From Candidatus Poribacteria bacterium (GTDB lineage Bacteria > Poribacteria > WGA-4E > WGA-3G): a DNA stretch of 64,000 bases. A program made the position numbers and the translations under genes. A model generated the notes under the pieces. The model was not told the DNA's origin and did not search any database. It saw nothing but the letters and a program-made list of their open reading frames with translations. The stretch lies in NCBI GenBank assembly GCA_022819945.1, contig JAJEGI010000005.1:1-64000 (forward strand). The letters run 5' to 3'. Below are positions 44,819 to 55,221 of this stretch, one piece after another. Position 1 is the first letter of the stretch; the number at the start of each line of letters is the position of its first letter.

Positions 44819-45517
44819 ATGTTTTACAAAGCCATCATATTCGATCTATATGGTACATTGGTTGGGAACTACAGTCGCCAAGCGTATGACACGACCCAAG
44901 AACAGATGGCGGAAATCCTTAACGTGCCGTATCCGAAGTTCTGGCAAACTATGGGAGCAACCTTTAAAGATAGGACATTAAGCAGCAACCGTTCGTTTGA
45001 AGATAATATCGTTGAAGTGTGTCGGCGTTTAAAGGCTAAGGTGGATCAGACACAAATTGAACAGACCGTCGCCCTGAACTATGAATTCACAAGGAATTCT
45101 ATCATTCCCGAACCAGAGACTTTGGAAGCCTTGGATCTGCTAAAAGACAACGGCTTTCATATAGGACTCATCACCAACTGCAACGTCAATGTTCTTCTAC
45201 TTTTTCCCGAATCTCCATTGGCACAATACATCGATGTCCCCGTCTTCTCTTGCGAGGAACAAATTAAGAAACCTTCGCGTCGCATCTATGAGATAGCGTC
45301 CGAACGGCTGAACGTCAAACCGCAAGAATGTCTCTATGTTGGTGATGGAAGTGGCGAAGAACTCACAGGTGCCGCAGCGGTAGGCATGCGACCAATACTG
45401 AAACGTGCCGATCTGACGGATGTCTATGATCCGCGTCGACCGGAAGTAGAAAACTGGCAGGGAATTGCTATTGATGAAATCGCAGAGTTGTGCGATGTAG
45501 TTTCCAAATTGGCGTAA
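44819..45517 (+). CDS. HAD-family hydrolase
   Basis: 232 residues of the HAD superfamily. Motif I is FDLYGTL (the second residue of DxD is Tyr-shifted as D-L-Y-G-T), motif II LITNCN, motif III KKPSRRIYEIA and motif IV YVGDGSGEELTGA. It is predicted to be a phosphatase of small phosphorylated metabolites; the substrate is unknown. It precedes the IMP dehydrogenase gene on the same strand, 135 nt away. Confidence 0.88.
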   Translation: MFYKAIIFDLYGTLVGNYSRQAYDTTQEQMAEILNVPYPKFWQTMGATFKDRTLSSNRSFEDNIVEVCRRLKAKVDQTQIEQTVALNYEFTRNSIIPEPETLEALDLLKDNGFHIGLITNCNVNVLLLFPESPLAQYIDVPVFSCEEQIKKPSRRIYEIASERLNVKPQECLYVGDGSGEELTGAAAVGMRPILKRADLTDVYDPRRPEVENWQGIAIDEIAELCDVVSKLA

Positions 45518-45574
45518 TTATGTGTTGACCCGAATTAAGAATCTCAAAATGAGCGGAAGAGGGATTATCAGTCC

Positions 45575-45635
45575 TCGGTTAAAGAGGGATCTTATAGAAC
45601 CAAGCCGTCTCTTAACCGACAACCATTTTTGTTTT
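45575..45635 (+). terminator. Hairpin and T-rich tract in the IMP dehydrogenase leader
   Basis: TCGGTTAA-AGAG (45575-45586) pairs with CTCT-TAACCGA (45609-45619). About six bases later comes TTTTTGTTTT. It could end HAD transcription or act as an attenuator in front of the IMP dehydrogenase/selenoprotein operon. The T-tract is not directly adjacent to the stem. Confidence 0.4.
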
Positions 45636-45652
45636 GACAGGAGGAATGAATC

Positions 45653-47152
45653 ATGGCTCACTTTTTTCCTGAAGCAAGCCGGACTTTCAGTGAATACCTG
45701 CTTTTACCTAACTTAACGACGAAGGGTTGTATCCCTGAAAACGTTATCCTGAGAACACCGCTCGTGAAGTTTAAAGTCGGGCAGCAAGCCTCTCTGGAAG
45801 TGAATATCCCGTTTGCTTCAGCAATCATGCAGGCTGTTTCGGATCATAATTTGGCAATTGCACTGGCGAGGCAGGGCGGGATTTCCTTTGTTTATGGGTC
45901 CCAAAGTATTGAAGAACAGGCAGCAATGGTCCGGGCAGTTAAAAGCCACAAAGCGGGTTTCGTCGTCAGCGACTCAAATTTGAAGTGTGATCATACAATA
46001 GCGGATGTCGTGAGACTCACCGAAGAGACAGGGCACTCAACGATTGCTATAACCGAAGATGGTTCGTCTTCAGGTGAGCTACTCGGACTGATAACGGATA
46101 AGGATTATAGATTAAGTCGAGTGGACTTAAATACGAAAGTCAGCGAATTGATGACGCCGTTTTTTGAACTGATTGTGGGGCAAAAGGGAATTGCGATTGA
46201 AGATGCCAACGATCTCATCTGGAAACATAAGATAAATTGTCTACCGGTTGTTGATGAAAATCATAAACTGGTGCATCTGGTCTTCAGGAAAGATTACGAC
46301 GACCATAAGAAAAATCCGCTTGAATCCGTAGATTTCCAGAAAAGACTTGTCGTCGGTGCCGGAATTAATACACGAGATTACAGAGAAAGAGTGCCAGCAC
46401 TCGTAGCAGCGGGTGTTGATATTCTTTGTGTCGATTCTTCCGAAGGGTATACAGAATGGCAGTCAGACACTATCCGATTTATTAAAGATACGTACGATGG
46501 GGCAGTAAAAGTAGGTGGTGGTAACGTCGTTCATGGGGATGCTTTTATGTACTTGGTAGAAGCCGGTGCTGATTTTGTGAAAGTCGGTATCGGGGGTGGT
46601 GCTATCTGTATAACACGGGAACAGAAAGGTATCGGTTGTGGGCAAGCGACTGCTGTCATTGAAGTCGCTCGGCAGCGGGATCAGTATTTGAAGGAAACAG
46701 GTGTTTACGTGCCAATTTGCTCAGATGGCGGTATCTTCCAAGATTATCATATCGGTTTGGCACTTGCCATGGGTGCTGATTTTGTGATGATGGGCAGATA
46801 TTTTGCTAGATTTGATGAGAGTCCGAGTAAGTTGAGAAAATTGGGTATGAATACGGTGAAAGAATATTGGGGTGAAGGCACAAAGCGAGCCGCCAACTGG
46901 CAACGTTACCACGACGGCAGCGGTTCAGAATTATTGTTCGAGGAAGGTGCCGATGCCTACGTGCCTTATGCAGGAAAGATGAACGATAATTTGAAAACGA
47001 CCCTCGCAAAAATCCGATCGCTTATGTGTAATTGTGGGGCGATATCCCTACCGGAATTTCGTCAAAAAGCGAGATTCGTGTTAGTCTCTTCGGCAAGTAT
47101 CCGTGAAGGCGGCGTTCACGATATTATTCCAAGAACGACACAGGATGGGTAA
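45653..47152 (+). CDS. guaB: IMP dehydrogenase (GuaB) with CBS pair
   Basis: 499 residues, usual size. Order: first barrel half (PLVKF...[27 protein letters not shown]), two CBS domains (about 115-230), then the second half with [30 protein letters not shown] and the active-site loop [22 protein letters not shown]. The catalytic loop Cys is in ICITR, and the mobile flap residues follow near 400. It converts IMP to XMP. Ribosome site GGAGG is at 45641. The first selenoprotein gene starts 3 nt after its stop, so all five genes are probably one operon. Confidence 0.93.
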   Translation: MAHFFPEASRTFSEYLLLPNLTTKGCIPENVILRTPLVKFKVGQQASLEVNIPFASAIMQAVSDHNLAIALARQGGISFVYGSQSIEEQAAMVRAVKSHKAGFVVSDSNLKCDHTIADVVRLTEETGHSTIAITEDGSSSGELLGLITDKDYRLSRVDLNTKVSELMTPFFELIVGQKGIAIEDANDLIWKHKINCLPVVDENHKLVHLVFRKDYDDHKKNPLESVDFQKRLVVGAGINTRDYRERVPALVAAGVDILCVDSSEGYTEWQSDTIRFIKDTYDGAVKVGGGNVVHGDAFMYLVEAGADFVKVGIGGGAICITREQKGIGCGQATAVIEVARQRDQYLKETGVYVPICSDGGIFQDYHIGLALAMGADFVMMGRYFARFDESPSKLRKLGMNTVKEYWGEGTKRAANWQRYHDGSGSELLFEEGADAYVPYAGKMNDNLKTTLAKIRSLMCNCGAISLPEFRQKARFVLVSSASIREGGVHDIIPRTTQDG

Positions 47153-47155
47153 AAA

Positions 47156-48823
47156 ATGAAAACTTTCAACAACAAAATCACGCTCAATCTTGACAATGAG
47201 ACAGAGGTGTCCGTCAAAGGCTTTATTGCGCCGATTGCGCACACCGCAGGTAACTTCCATAAAAGATGGGATGCTTTGGCGAACTTGCGAGCTGCAGAAC
47301 CAGAAAAGCAGTATGCTGCTGCCGTTTTTCACGATTTTCTTCCATCTGAAGCCGTTTCGGTGGGCGAGTGTTGGGAAATTCAAGAAGCCGGTGTCCAAGA
47401 ATTGCTGGAACAGCTGCATCCCAACGCCTCTCTCGACATGCGTGTGGAGATGTACGGCTTGGAAGAGTGTAAAGGTCTCCGGGCATGTCTACGCGCTTAC
47501 AACGATCAATTGGTTCACATCGTGTTTCGTATCCATGCGGAATTTGCCTTAGAGGACGGTTGGTTCACACCTTCGCAGTTCGCTGGACATCTCGTTATAG
47601 ATCGTAACCAAAAGGCTGTCGTATTTTTTCAGATGTACGTCCCTCCAGGCACGCTAAACTTTGACGTTCATTGGGAAACGACGTTAGAAGGTTGGGACGC
47701 TCCGAGATGGATTACAGATTGCGGTTATTGCTCGCAAATGGAGCTCTGGACTGGGTCAGAAGACGCTCTAAAAGATACCGAATTCACAGAAGCAATCACG
47801 CAAGAAGAAGCCGAACGTCTCTTAATCCAGCGATTCTACAAATCGCAGCGCATTAACTGGGTATCGTTAGCGGAAGCATTGGAGATGACACAGGCACAAC
47901 AGAAGCCCGTTCATGTCATTTCACTTGATGGTCCGCTCTTTGATGAAGCCTGCTGAGGGAGCGGTAAAAGCCTGAGAGCAGGTGCTCTCTCTCATGACCG
48001 AGTCATTAAATTTTTGAACGAAAATTTTATCAATACATGGGTTTCTAATTTTGAATTTGGCAGGAAGCCAAGCGCTAGAGAATATCTTGCCAAAAGATAC
48101 GCGAATGAATCTAAAGCGTTTGACACTACCCACCCCTTAGCAGAAGCGATCAAAAAGGGTTGGCACGAACGCTCACCTGTGGACTGTATCGTTATATCGC
48201 CTGACTTTGAATTGAAAGGCAAACTCGCTTTGAATAAATACCTCTTCAACGGTCGCGGCTTAGAGGGTGGCAGAACAGCAGCAGAAAATTACCGACTGTT
48301 CCTCATTGAAGCCTTAGAAGGGAAATACCCCGGATTCAGTCCTGATAACGCTTTCGCTTATCTATTAGGTGAGGAAGAGGGGACCCCTGAACAGGAGAGT
48401 CCTTTCAAACCTTTCTTAACAGGCTTGGAGGTTGTCCTCAACTCTACACAGCCTACGTTGGAAGTATTGGATGTTATTCAGACGCTGGAGGTCGGTTCTC
48501 AGGATTCTACTATCGTAACAATTGATGCCACTGCCTTTGAAAACGGAGGGATACTGACCCTTGATATCCGTGTGGGGAGTGCCGAACTTGCAGGTTCTTT
48601 CTATTTGTACGATAGCGACACTGAATTTCCGTCGGAACGCGGGCTGCGCTACTATCATTCGTTTGCCAGTGCGACGGACATTTCGTCCGGTGGAACGGCA
48701 CAAATTACGTATCCTTTCTACCGAGGTCAAGTTTTTAAACTCGTAATCGCAGCCGCCGAACTGGTAGATAAGAAAGAGCATGTCAATGCCTTTCAGGCGA
48801 GAATTTCTGTGGCAGAAAACTAA
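47156..48823 (+). CDS. Predicted selenoprotein, tandem copy 1 (Trx-7-like with Cys-Sec)
   Basis: 555 codons with one in-frame TGA at 47954-47956 (residue 267). The frame is open on both sides and the TGA context AC-U-GSGKSLRAG falls at the active-site turn of a thioredoxin-7-like fold: KPVHVISLDG (strand), FDEACU (loop), VIKFLNENFINTWV (helix, strand) and PVDCIVISPDFEL (cis-Pro strand). Residues 1-235 are a novel beta-rich domain (FRIHAEFALEDGWFTPSQFAGHLVID). Residues 425-555 hold one copy of the C-terminal domain. A TTG start for the downstream half has no ribosome site. The gene begins 3 nt after the IMP dehydrogenase stop, and copy 2 starts one base after it. Confidence 0.8.
47974..47989 (+). 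promoter_or_regulatory. SECIS-like hairpin, copy 1
   Basis: GAGAGC-AGGT-GCTCTC, a perfect 6-bp stem with loop AGGT, as in the fdhF-type apical loop. The loop starts 24 nt after the UGA. Confidence 0.7.
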
Positions 48824-48824
48824 A

Positions 48825-50390
48825 ATGAAAACGAACCCAAACAAAATCACACTCAATCTTAACAATAACGCGGAAGTCAACGTCAACGGTTTCATCGCGC
48901 CGATTGAATACACGCAACGCAACTACCACGTGGATTGGGACGAATTGGCGAATCTAAAGGCTGCTGAACCAGAGAAGCAGTATCCTGCCTCCGTTTTTCA
49001 AGCATTTCTGCCACCGGAGTCGGTTTCTGTGGGTGACTGCTGGCAGATTGAAGAAGAAGGGACATTAACACTGCTGCGACAACTCAGTCCAAATCCACAA
49101 TTGGAGTTGGAAGTTGGTGGAGTGGATTCTTACGGTTTGTGGGCATGTCTACGCGCCTACAATGATGCGTTTGCTGAGATTCTGTTTCGTATCCATGCGG
49201 AATTCGTTTTAAAAAAAGGTTGGTTTGCGCCATCGCAGTTTGCCGGACATCTGGTTATTGATCGGGTCGAAAAGAGAGTTGCCGCCTTCAAGATGCACGT
49301 TCCAGAAGCCACACTGAACTTTGATGTACGTTGGAGGATATTTGGAGATAAGCGCCGCGCCGCTGGCATCGGTTTTTGCCCGCAAATGGAACTCTGTACC
49401 GAGGCACAAGATGTCTTGCAAGATGCTAAATTCACAGAAGCCATCACCAAAGCGGAAGCATTGCATGCACTGATGTTGCGTTTTTACAAGGCGGCGCAAA
49501 TTAACTGGGTATCGCTGGAAGAAGCCTTGAAGATGGCACCCGAACAACAGAAACCGATCCATGCCATCTCGATAAATGGACCGCTCTTGGACGAATCCTG
49601 CTGAGGGAGTGGCAAAACCCTGAGAGCAGGTGCTCTCTCTGATGATCAAAACATTGAATTCTTGAACGATAATTTCATCAATACTTGGGTAGGCAATGCT
49701 GAATTAGGACGTAGCCCTGGCTTGCGGGAACCGATTGCCAAAAGACGCGAACGTGAAGGTAAGACGTTTGACACAACGCACCCCTTGGCACAAGTGATTA
49801 TCAAGGGATGGAAGACCGGATCCAAAAAAGGGTCGCCGGTGGATTGTTTCGTCATATCACCTGATTTTGAACTGATGGGCAGACTGCTTGTCAATGAATT
49901 CTTCGACGACAATTGGAATAAATTTAAACTCCGAGACGAGGAGAGTTACCTTATATTTCTTAAGGAAGCTTTAGACGGAAAGCAGCCTGGGTTGGGTAAT
50001 ATCATTCTGACCAGCGAGGTGCCTTCTCAAGATGTTTTTGATGTTTTCCGTACACCAATAGTTGGTTACCAAGATTACACCGTGGTTGTCATTGATACAA
50101 GAGCGTTTGAGAAGGACGGCACGCTAACTATTGATATTGAGACCGGTAGAGCTGATGCGGAAGGGTGCTTCTATTTGGTTGATGGTAACGACGACCTCCC
50201 TACAGCAGAAAGAGTGACTAAACACATGGTACTTGCTATGAAGTGGCTCGAACCCGATGAGACAGGGCAACTCACGCATCGTTTTGACCGAGGTCAGTTT
50301 TTTAAGTTGGGTGCTACCGGAGTTCACAGTCGGAGTGAGAAAGGCAGCACCAATGCTTTTAAGGCAAAAATTTCTGTAGAGGAGAATTAA
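48825..50390 (+). CDS. Predicted selenoprotein, tandem copy 2
   Basis: 521 codons, in-frame TGA at 49602-49604 (residue 260, context ESC-U-GSGKTLRAG). The layout is as in copy 1: N-terminal domain (GFIAPIEYTQRNYHVDWDEL, GWFAPSQFAGHLVID), thioredoxin-like core (KPIHAISINGPLLDESCU, EFLNDNFINTWVGN, PVDCFVISPDFELMG) and one C-terminal beta domain (VVVIDTRAFEKDGTLTIDIE). Here the residue before Cys is Ser instead of Ala. The start at 48825 lies one base after the stop of copy 1 (TAAAATG) and the next copy starts one base after this stop. Confidence 0.8.
49622..49637 (+). promoter_or_regulatory. SECIS-like hairpin, copy 2
   Basis: The stem is identical to copy 1 (GAGAGC-AGGT-GCTCTC), loop starting 24 nt after the UGA. 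Confidence 0.7.
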
Positions 50391-50391
50391 A

Positions 50392-52365
50392 ATGGAAACA
50401 TTATCAAACCCAATTACACTCAAGCTTGATAGAGAAGCAGAAATCAACGTCAAAGGCTTCATTGCGCCGATTGAACATACAATAAACAACTTCCACGTTG
50501 AGTGGGACGCATTGGCGAATCTACGTGTCGCTGAACCCGAAAAATATCATTCTACATCGGTTTTTCAGTCTTTTCTCCCAACGCAATCGGTTTCAGTCGG
50601 TGAATGCTGGCGGATTCAGGAAGAGGGTGTAACGGAATTGCTCCAGCAATTGCATCCGAATCCAAATTTAGATATAAGCATCAATGCCAGTGATTCATGC
50701 GGGTTATGGGCATGCCTGCGGGCGTACAACGATCAATTCGCCGACATTGTGTTTCGGATTCATGCGGAGTTTAAGTTTGAAGATGGCAGGTTTACGCCGT
50801 CGCAATTTACGGGACATCTTGTCGTTGACCGAACTGGAGAGAAGGTTGCTTTCTTTCAGATGTATGTCCCTGAGGGTCCAATAAACTTTGATGTTAGTTG
50901 GAATTCTATTATCGATTCCGGTCTTTGCCCGCAGATGGAACTCCGTGTCGGAACACAGACTCCAGTCCGAGATGCCGAAAGCAAAGCGCTGTCGTTTAAA
51001 TTCACAGGCGATTCCATTACCCAAGAAGAAGCGGAACGCATCCTGATACAGCGTTTCTATAAATCAGAACAAATTAACTGGGTACCGCCGGAGCAGGCGT
51101 TAGAAATAGCACAAGCACAACAGAAACCGCTTCATGTGATCTCAATAGATGGACCGCTCGCTGATGAGGCGTGCTGAGGGAGCGGCAAAAGTCTGAGGGC
51201 AGGTGTCCTCGCTTATGATGAAACTATTGAATTCTTGAACGAGAACTTTATTAATGTCTGGGTGTCGAATGTTGTATTAGAGCGAACATCCGTAATGCGT
51301 GACTATGCGGCAGAGAGATTTGAAGCCGGATCCAGGGCACTGTTTAATAGGGCACATCCTTTGGCAGAAGCCGTTATGAAGGGGTGGAAAGAACATTCGC
51401 CGGTAGACTGTTTGATTATCTCGCCAGATTCTGAATTGATGGGCAGACAACTCGTCAATGAACTCCATGAAGACAGTAATCGTAGAGGACTCGCATCGTA
51501 TGAATATTATCTGACATTCCTCAAGCAATCTCTGGGCGGGAAGCAACCCGGATTGGGGAACCTCATTCTTACCAGAGAATCTGCTTCAGAAGAGGTATTG
51601 GACGTTTTTCGGACACCAACAGTCGGTTATCAAGACTATACCGTTGTTGTGATTGATACCACGGACTTTGAAAACGGTGGCACACTCACTATTGACATTG
51701 AAGTTGGCAGAGATGAAGGTGAAGGTGTGTTCTATCTGTTTGACGGTGATAGCGAACTTTCCACAGATAAAAAAACGCCTAAAGACATGCTTGCCCGGAC
51801 ATGGATTGGAGCCGGTGACACAAGGGAGATCAGACATCGTTTCGATCGCGGTCAACTTTTTAAGTTGGGTGCTACCGGATATTGGGATAGAGAGGAACCG
51901 TGTGTCAACGCTTTTCGCGCCACAGTTTCCGTACAGAAAAATTTAAATGAAGGCACTTCAGGCGCACCTTCAACTGGCTTGCGTGTTGTACTCGACAGTA
52001 CGCAATCGTCACCGGAAATATTGGATGTTTTTCGCGCACCCGGAAACGGCTACCAAGATTACACTGTCGTCAATATCGATACAACAGCGTTTGAAGCCGG
52101 TGGCACGCTTAGTATCTATATCCAGGTCGGGAGTGCGGATGCTGCCGGTTCGTTTGACTTGTTTGACAGCGACGCGGAGCTCCCGACAGAAGGGATACCG
52201 GAGGCACTCGTCTCGGCGTGGGGTATTAAACCGAATACAGCGACAACAATCATGCATCGTTTTGCGCGAGGCGAAGTTTTTAAACTCGGTGCCACCGGGG
52301 ATTGGTTCGCCGAGAGAGGGAACACAAATGCCTTTCACGCAAAAATTTCTGTAGAGGAAGATTGA
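50392..52365 (+). CDS. Predicted selenoprotein, tandem copy 3 (two C-terminal domains)
   Basis: 657 codons, in-frame TGA at 51175-51177 (residue 262, context EAC-U-GSGKSLRAG). The N-terminal domain and thioredoxin-like core match the other copies. The C-terminal beta domain is present twice: first around VLDVFRTPTVGYQDYTVV and again after a short Ser/Gly/Ala linker at LDVFRAPGNGYQDYTVV, which explains the extra 135 residues. The gene's own stop is TGA (52363-52365), so within one gene TGA must be read both as amino acid and as stop. This is what a SECIS-dependent system does. Confidence 0.8.
51195..51210 (+). promoter_or_regulatory. SECIS-like hairpin, copy 3 (with compensatory change)
   Basis: GAGGGC-AGGT-GTCCTC. 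Relative to copy 1 an A-U pair became G-C and a G-C pair became G-U, keeping the stem. The loop starts 24 nt after the UGA. Confidence 0.75.
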
Positions 52366-52366
52366 A

Positions 52367-54406
52367 ATGGATACTTTAGGAAACAAAATCACACTCAAAC
52401 TTGATAGAGAAACAGAAGTCAACGTCAAAGGTTTCATCGCACCGATTGAATACACACAATATAACTTTCATGTGGAATGGGACGAGTTGGCGAACTTTCG
52501 GGTTGCTGAACCGGAGAAGCGGTCTCCTACATCCGTTTTTCAAGCGTTTCTCCCATCGGAACCGGTTGCGGTGGGAGAATGCTGGGAGATTCAAGAAGAA
52601 GGCGCGCTAACGCTACTGAAACAACTGCATCCTAATCCACGCCTGAAGCTGACCATTGACTCAGGGGATTCGTATGGGTTGTGGGCATGCCTACGCGCTT
52701 ACAATGATGGACTCGCTGAAATTATGTTCCGTATCCACGCAGAATTCATCATGAAGAGCGGTAAGTTCACTCCGTCCCAATTTGCCGGGCATCTGGTTAT
52801 TGATCGACTCCGAGAGAAGGTCGTTTCCTTCAAGATGTATGTGCCGCAGACGACAATTAACTTCGATGCGGGTTGGACACGAGACGAGGGAACCGCTGCG
52901 GAGATCGGCTTTTGTCCGAAGATGGAACTTTCTACTGGCACCCCACCGCATGATGCCGAAAGCGAAGTGCTGTCGTTTAAATTCGCCGCGTCAATTACGC
53001 AAGAAGCAGCCGAACGCGCACTGTCCTCACGTTTCTACAAATTTCAAAAAATCAATTGGGTATCGCTGGAGGAAGCGTTGGAGCTGGCTCCCGCAGAACA
53101 GAAACCGATCCATGTCATCTCCGTGGACGGACCGCTCTTTGATGAAGCATGCTGAGGGACTGGTAAAATCCTGAGGGCAGTTGAGCTCTCCAAAGATCAA
53201 ATTATCGAATTTTTGAACGAAAACTTCATTAACGCGTGGGTACCTAACTCTGAATTAGGGAGAACACCGAGTTTGCGAGAACCGATTACGAAACGACGTG
53301 AACGCGAAGGGAAGACATTCGACACAAGTCACGCCTTGGCACAAGCGATTATGAAAGGTTGGAAAAAAGGCTCACCGGTAGATTGTTTGGTTATCTCGCC
53401 AGAGTTTGAAGTGATGGGCGGCATAGACTACAATTTTTTCCCCGAATGTTTGGGCGAGTTTGAGAGCCGTGGAGAGGCTTACCTGTTTTTTCTCAAAGCA
53501 TCCATGGAAGGAAAACGTCCCGGATTGGGGACCCTTGTCCTCACGCCAGAACAACCTTCACAAGAAGTGGTAGACACCTTTCGCAGCCCGGTAGCAGCGC
53601 ATCAGGACTATACTGTTGTCTATATTGACACCACGGCGTTTGAAGCGGGTGGCACACTCACTGCCGACATCCAAGTCGGTAGAGATAACGGAATAGGGAT
53701 TTTCCATCTCCTCGATGGAGACAAAAAACTTCCGACAGAAAAAGCACCTGATGGCATCGACCCCGAAGAATGGAACGACCAAGACAGTGACGAATATGAG
53801 AAGGCACTCGGCGCACTGGCGAAAGTCTGGGGGATATTCCCCGGTGAAACTGGACATATTATGTATCCGTTTGATCGGGGTCAACGCTTTAAATTGTGTG
53901 CGACTGGCGACCAATGGGGTGGGATCGGCGACATAAACGCTTTTGTCGCAAAAATTCGGGTGGAATCCTTAGAAGAGAGACCTATTGGAACCTCACAAAC
54001 GCCATTAAACGAGAGCAGCGTTTTACTCAATGCCGAAAAGTCTAAGCAAGAAGTTTTGCTCAATTTTCGCGCACCCGGAAGAGACTACCAAGATTACACT
54101 GTTGTCAATATTGATACCACGGCCTTTGAAGGTGGTGGCGTGCTAACTGTTGATATCCGGGTTGGGAACACAGACGCATCCGGTTCGTTTGACCTCTTTG
54201 ATAGCGATACTGAACTTCCGACAGAAGGGATCCCTGACGAAGCACTCGCCTCGGCGTGGGGCATTAAACCCGGTACATCAGGGACAATCACCCATCGTTT
54301 TGAGCGGGGCACCGTCTTTAAACTGGGTGCCACTGGCGACTGGTTCAGTAAAAAAGGGGACATAAACGTTTTTGTCGCAAAAATCTCTGTAGAAGCAGCA
54401 GACTGA
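52367..54406 (+). CDS. Predicted selenoprotein, tandem copy 4 (two C-terminal domains)
   Basis: 679 codons, in-frame TGA at 53153-53155 (residue 263, context EAC-U-GTGKILRAV). It is the most diverged copy around the Sec site, yet UGA and hairpin are retained. The domain order equals copy 3: N-terminal domain, thioredoxin-like core (EFLNENFINAWVPN, PVDCLVISPEFEVMG) and two beta domains. The first has an extra acidic insert (EEWNDQDSDEYEKA), and the linker is about 20 residues. It starts one base after copy 3 and ends the array; a long inverted repeat follows. Confidence 0.8.
53173..53190 (+). promoter_or_regulatory. SECIS-like hairpin, copy 4
   Basis: GAGGGC-AGTTGA-GCTCTC, a 6-bp stem with one G-U pair at the covarying position and a slightly larger loop. 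The loop starts 24 nt after the UGA. Confidence 0.65.
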
Positions 54407-54429
54407 AGAATAGTAGCCAGTTAACAGTT

Positions 54430-54507
54430 AACATGCTTCGCAGTGAGAACAGTTAAGAAAGGGTTTGGTTGGGCAAGATTGCTCTTTAACTCTCACTGCG
54501 AGGCAAA
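54430..54507. repeat. Long inverted repeat closing the selenoprotein array
   Basis: TGCTTCGCAGTGAGAACAGTTAA pairs, with a two-base bulge, with TTAACTCTCACTGCGAGGCA. The right arm (54482-54507) is the exact complement of 31284-31309. It may act as a terminator for both converging genes. Confidence 0.6.
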
Positions 54508-54510
54508 CTA

Positions 54511-55221
54511 TTAACTCTGGTTACTGACATCCGACAACCGCACAAACTGGTATCCGTCCTGTTTAAGTGCCGTAATGATTCGATCTGTCGCTTCGATTGT
54601 CCCCGAACGGTTTGCTTTCTTATTTTCCGCTTTTCCGTCGTGTAGGACGATGATTGAACCCGCCTCTGTAGATGAAAGTGTCTTTTTCAGGACCGTTTCA
54701 GTGATCTTGTCGGGGTTCTGTGTCATCCAATCCCAACTCCAGACATTGCAACTGATGTGTGTTCGATCCAGTTTCGCGAGTACATGAGCGACGGGTAAAA
54801 ACCGCGTTAGCAGCGGTGCCCGAAATACGCTATCCTTTGCAATGCCGTATTGCTGAAGGAGAGCGTCCGTGCGTTCAATTTGCCGCTGAACATAGGACGG
54901 AGGCAAGAAACCCAACACAGGATGGCTATAAGTGTGGTTGCCAACCTCGTGTCCTTCAGTGATAACCCGACGTACCGTTTCAGGATACCTTTCAATCCGA
55001 TTTCCGATCATGAAGAAGGTGGCTTTGACATCGTGCTTCGCAAGTATATCGAGTAACTGATCGGTATAAGGTGGATTCGGTCCATCGTCGTAGGTGAGTG
55101 CGACAATCCGTTGGTCTGTGTTCAGACGAACTATATTCTTTCCAAAAGGGGGTCGAAAGAAAAACCATAGCAGCCCCGCCGTTACAAATCCTACCACAGT
55201 GGTGGTTATTAAACCCATCAA
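54511..55221 (-). CDS. Membrane-anchored polysaccharide deacetylase (NodB domain)
   Basis: 236 residues. One N-terminal helix (GLITTTVVGFVTAGLLWFFF) anchors a NodB homology domain: motif 1 TYDDGPNPPYT (Asp-Asp), motif 2 HTYSH (metal His pair), motif 3 RAPLL and motif 5 IIVLHDG. It should remove acetyl groups from N-acetylglucosamine polymers such as peptidoglycan or exopolysaccharide. The RxPxG of motif 3 reads RAPLL here. It points toward the selenoprotein array. Confidence 0.9.
   Translation of the reverse strand: MMGLITTTVVGFVTAGLLWFFFRPPFGKNIVRLNTDQRIVALTYDDGPNPPYTDQLLDILAKHDVKATFFMIGNRIERYPETVRRVITEGHEVGNHTYSHPVLGFLPPSYVQRQIERTDALLQQYGIAKDSVFRAPLLTRFLPVAHVLAKLDRTHISCNVWSWDWMTQNPDKITETVLKKTLSSTEAGSIIVLHDGKAENKKANRSGTIEATDRIITALKQDGYQFVRLSDVSNQS

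Noticed and set aside
48014-54406. Downstream halves of the four selenoprotein genes as separate TTG-started genes
   Set aside because: No ribosome site precedes the TTG codons. The coding signal starts right after the TGA, and the upstream and downstream parts are in the same frame in all four copies.
47156-54406. Genome-wide reassignment of UGA (to Gly or Trp)
   Set aside because: Many genes here end in TGA, including transketolase, PPK2 and copies 3 and 4 of the same family.
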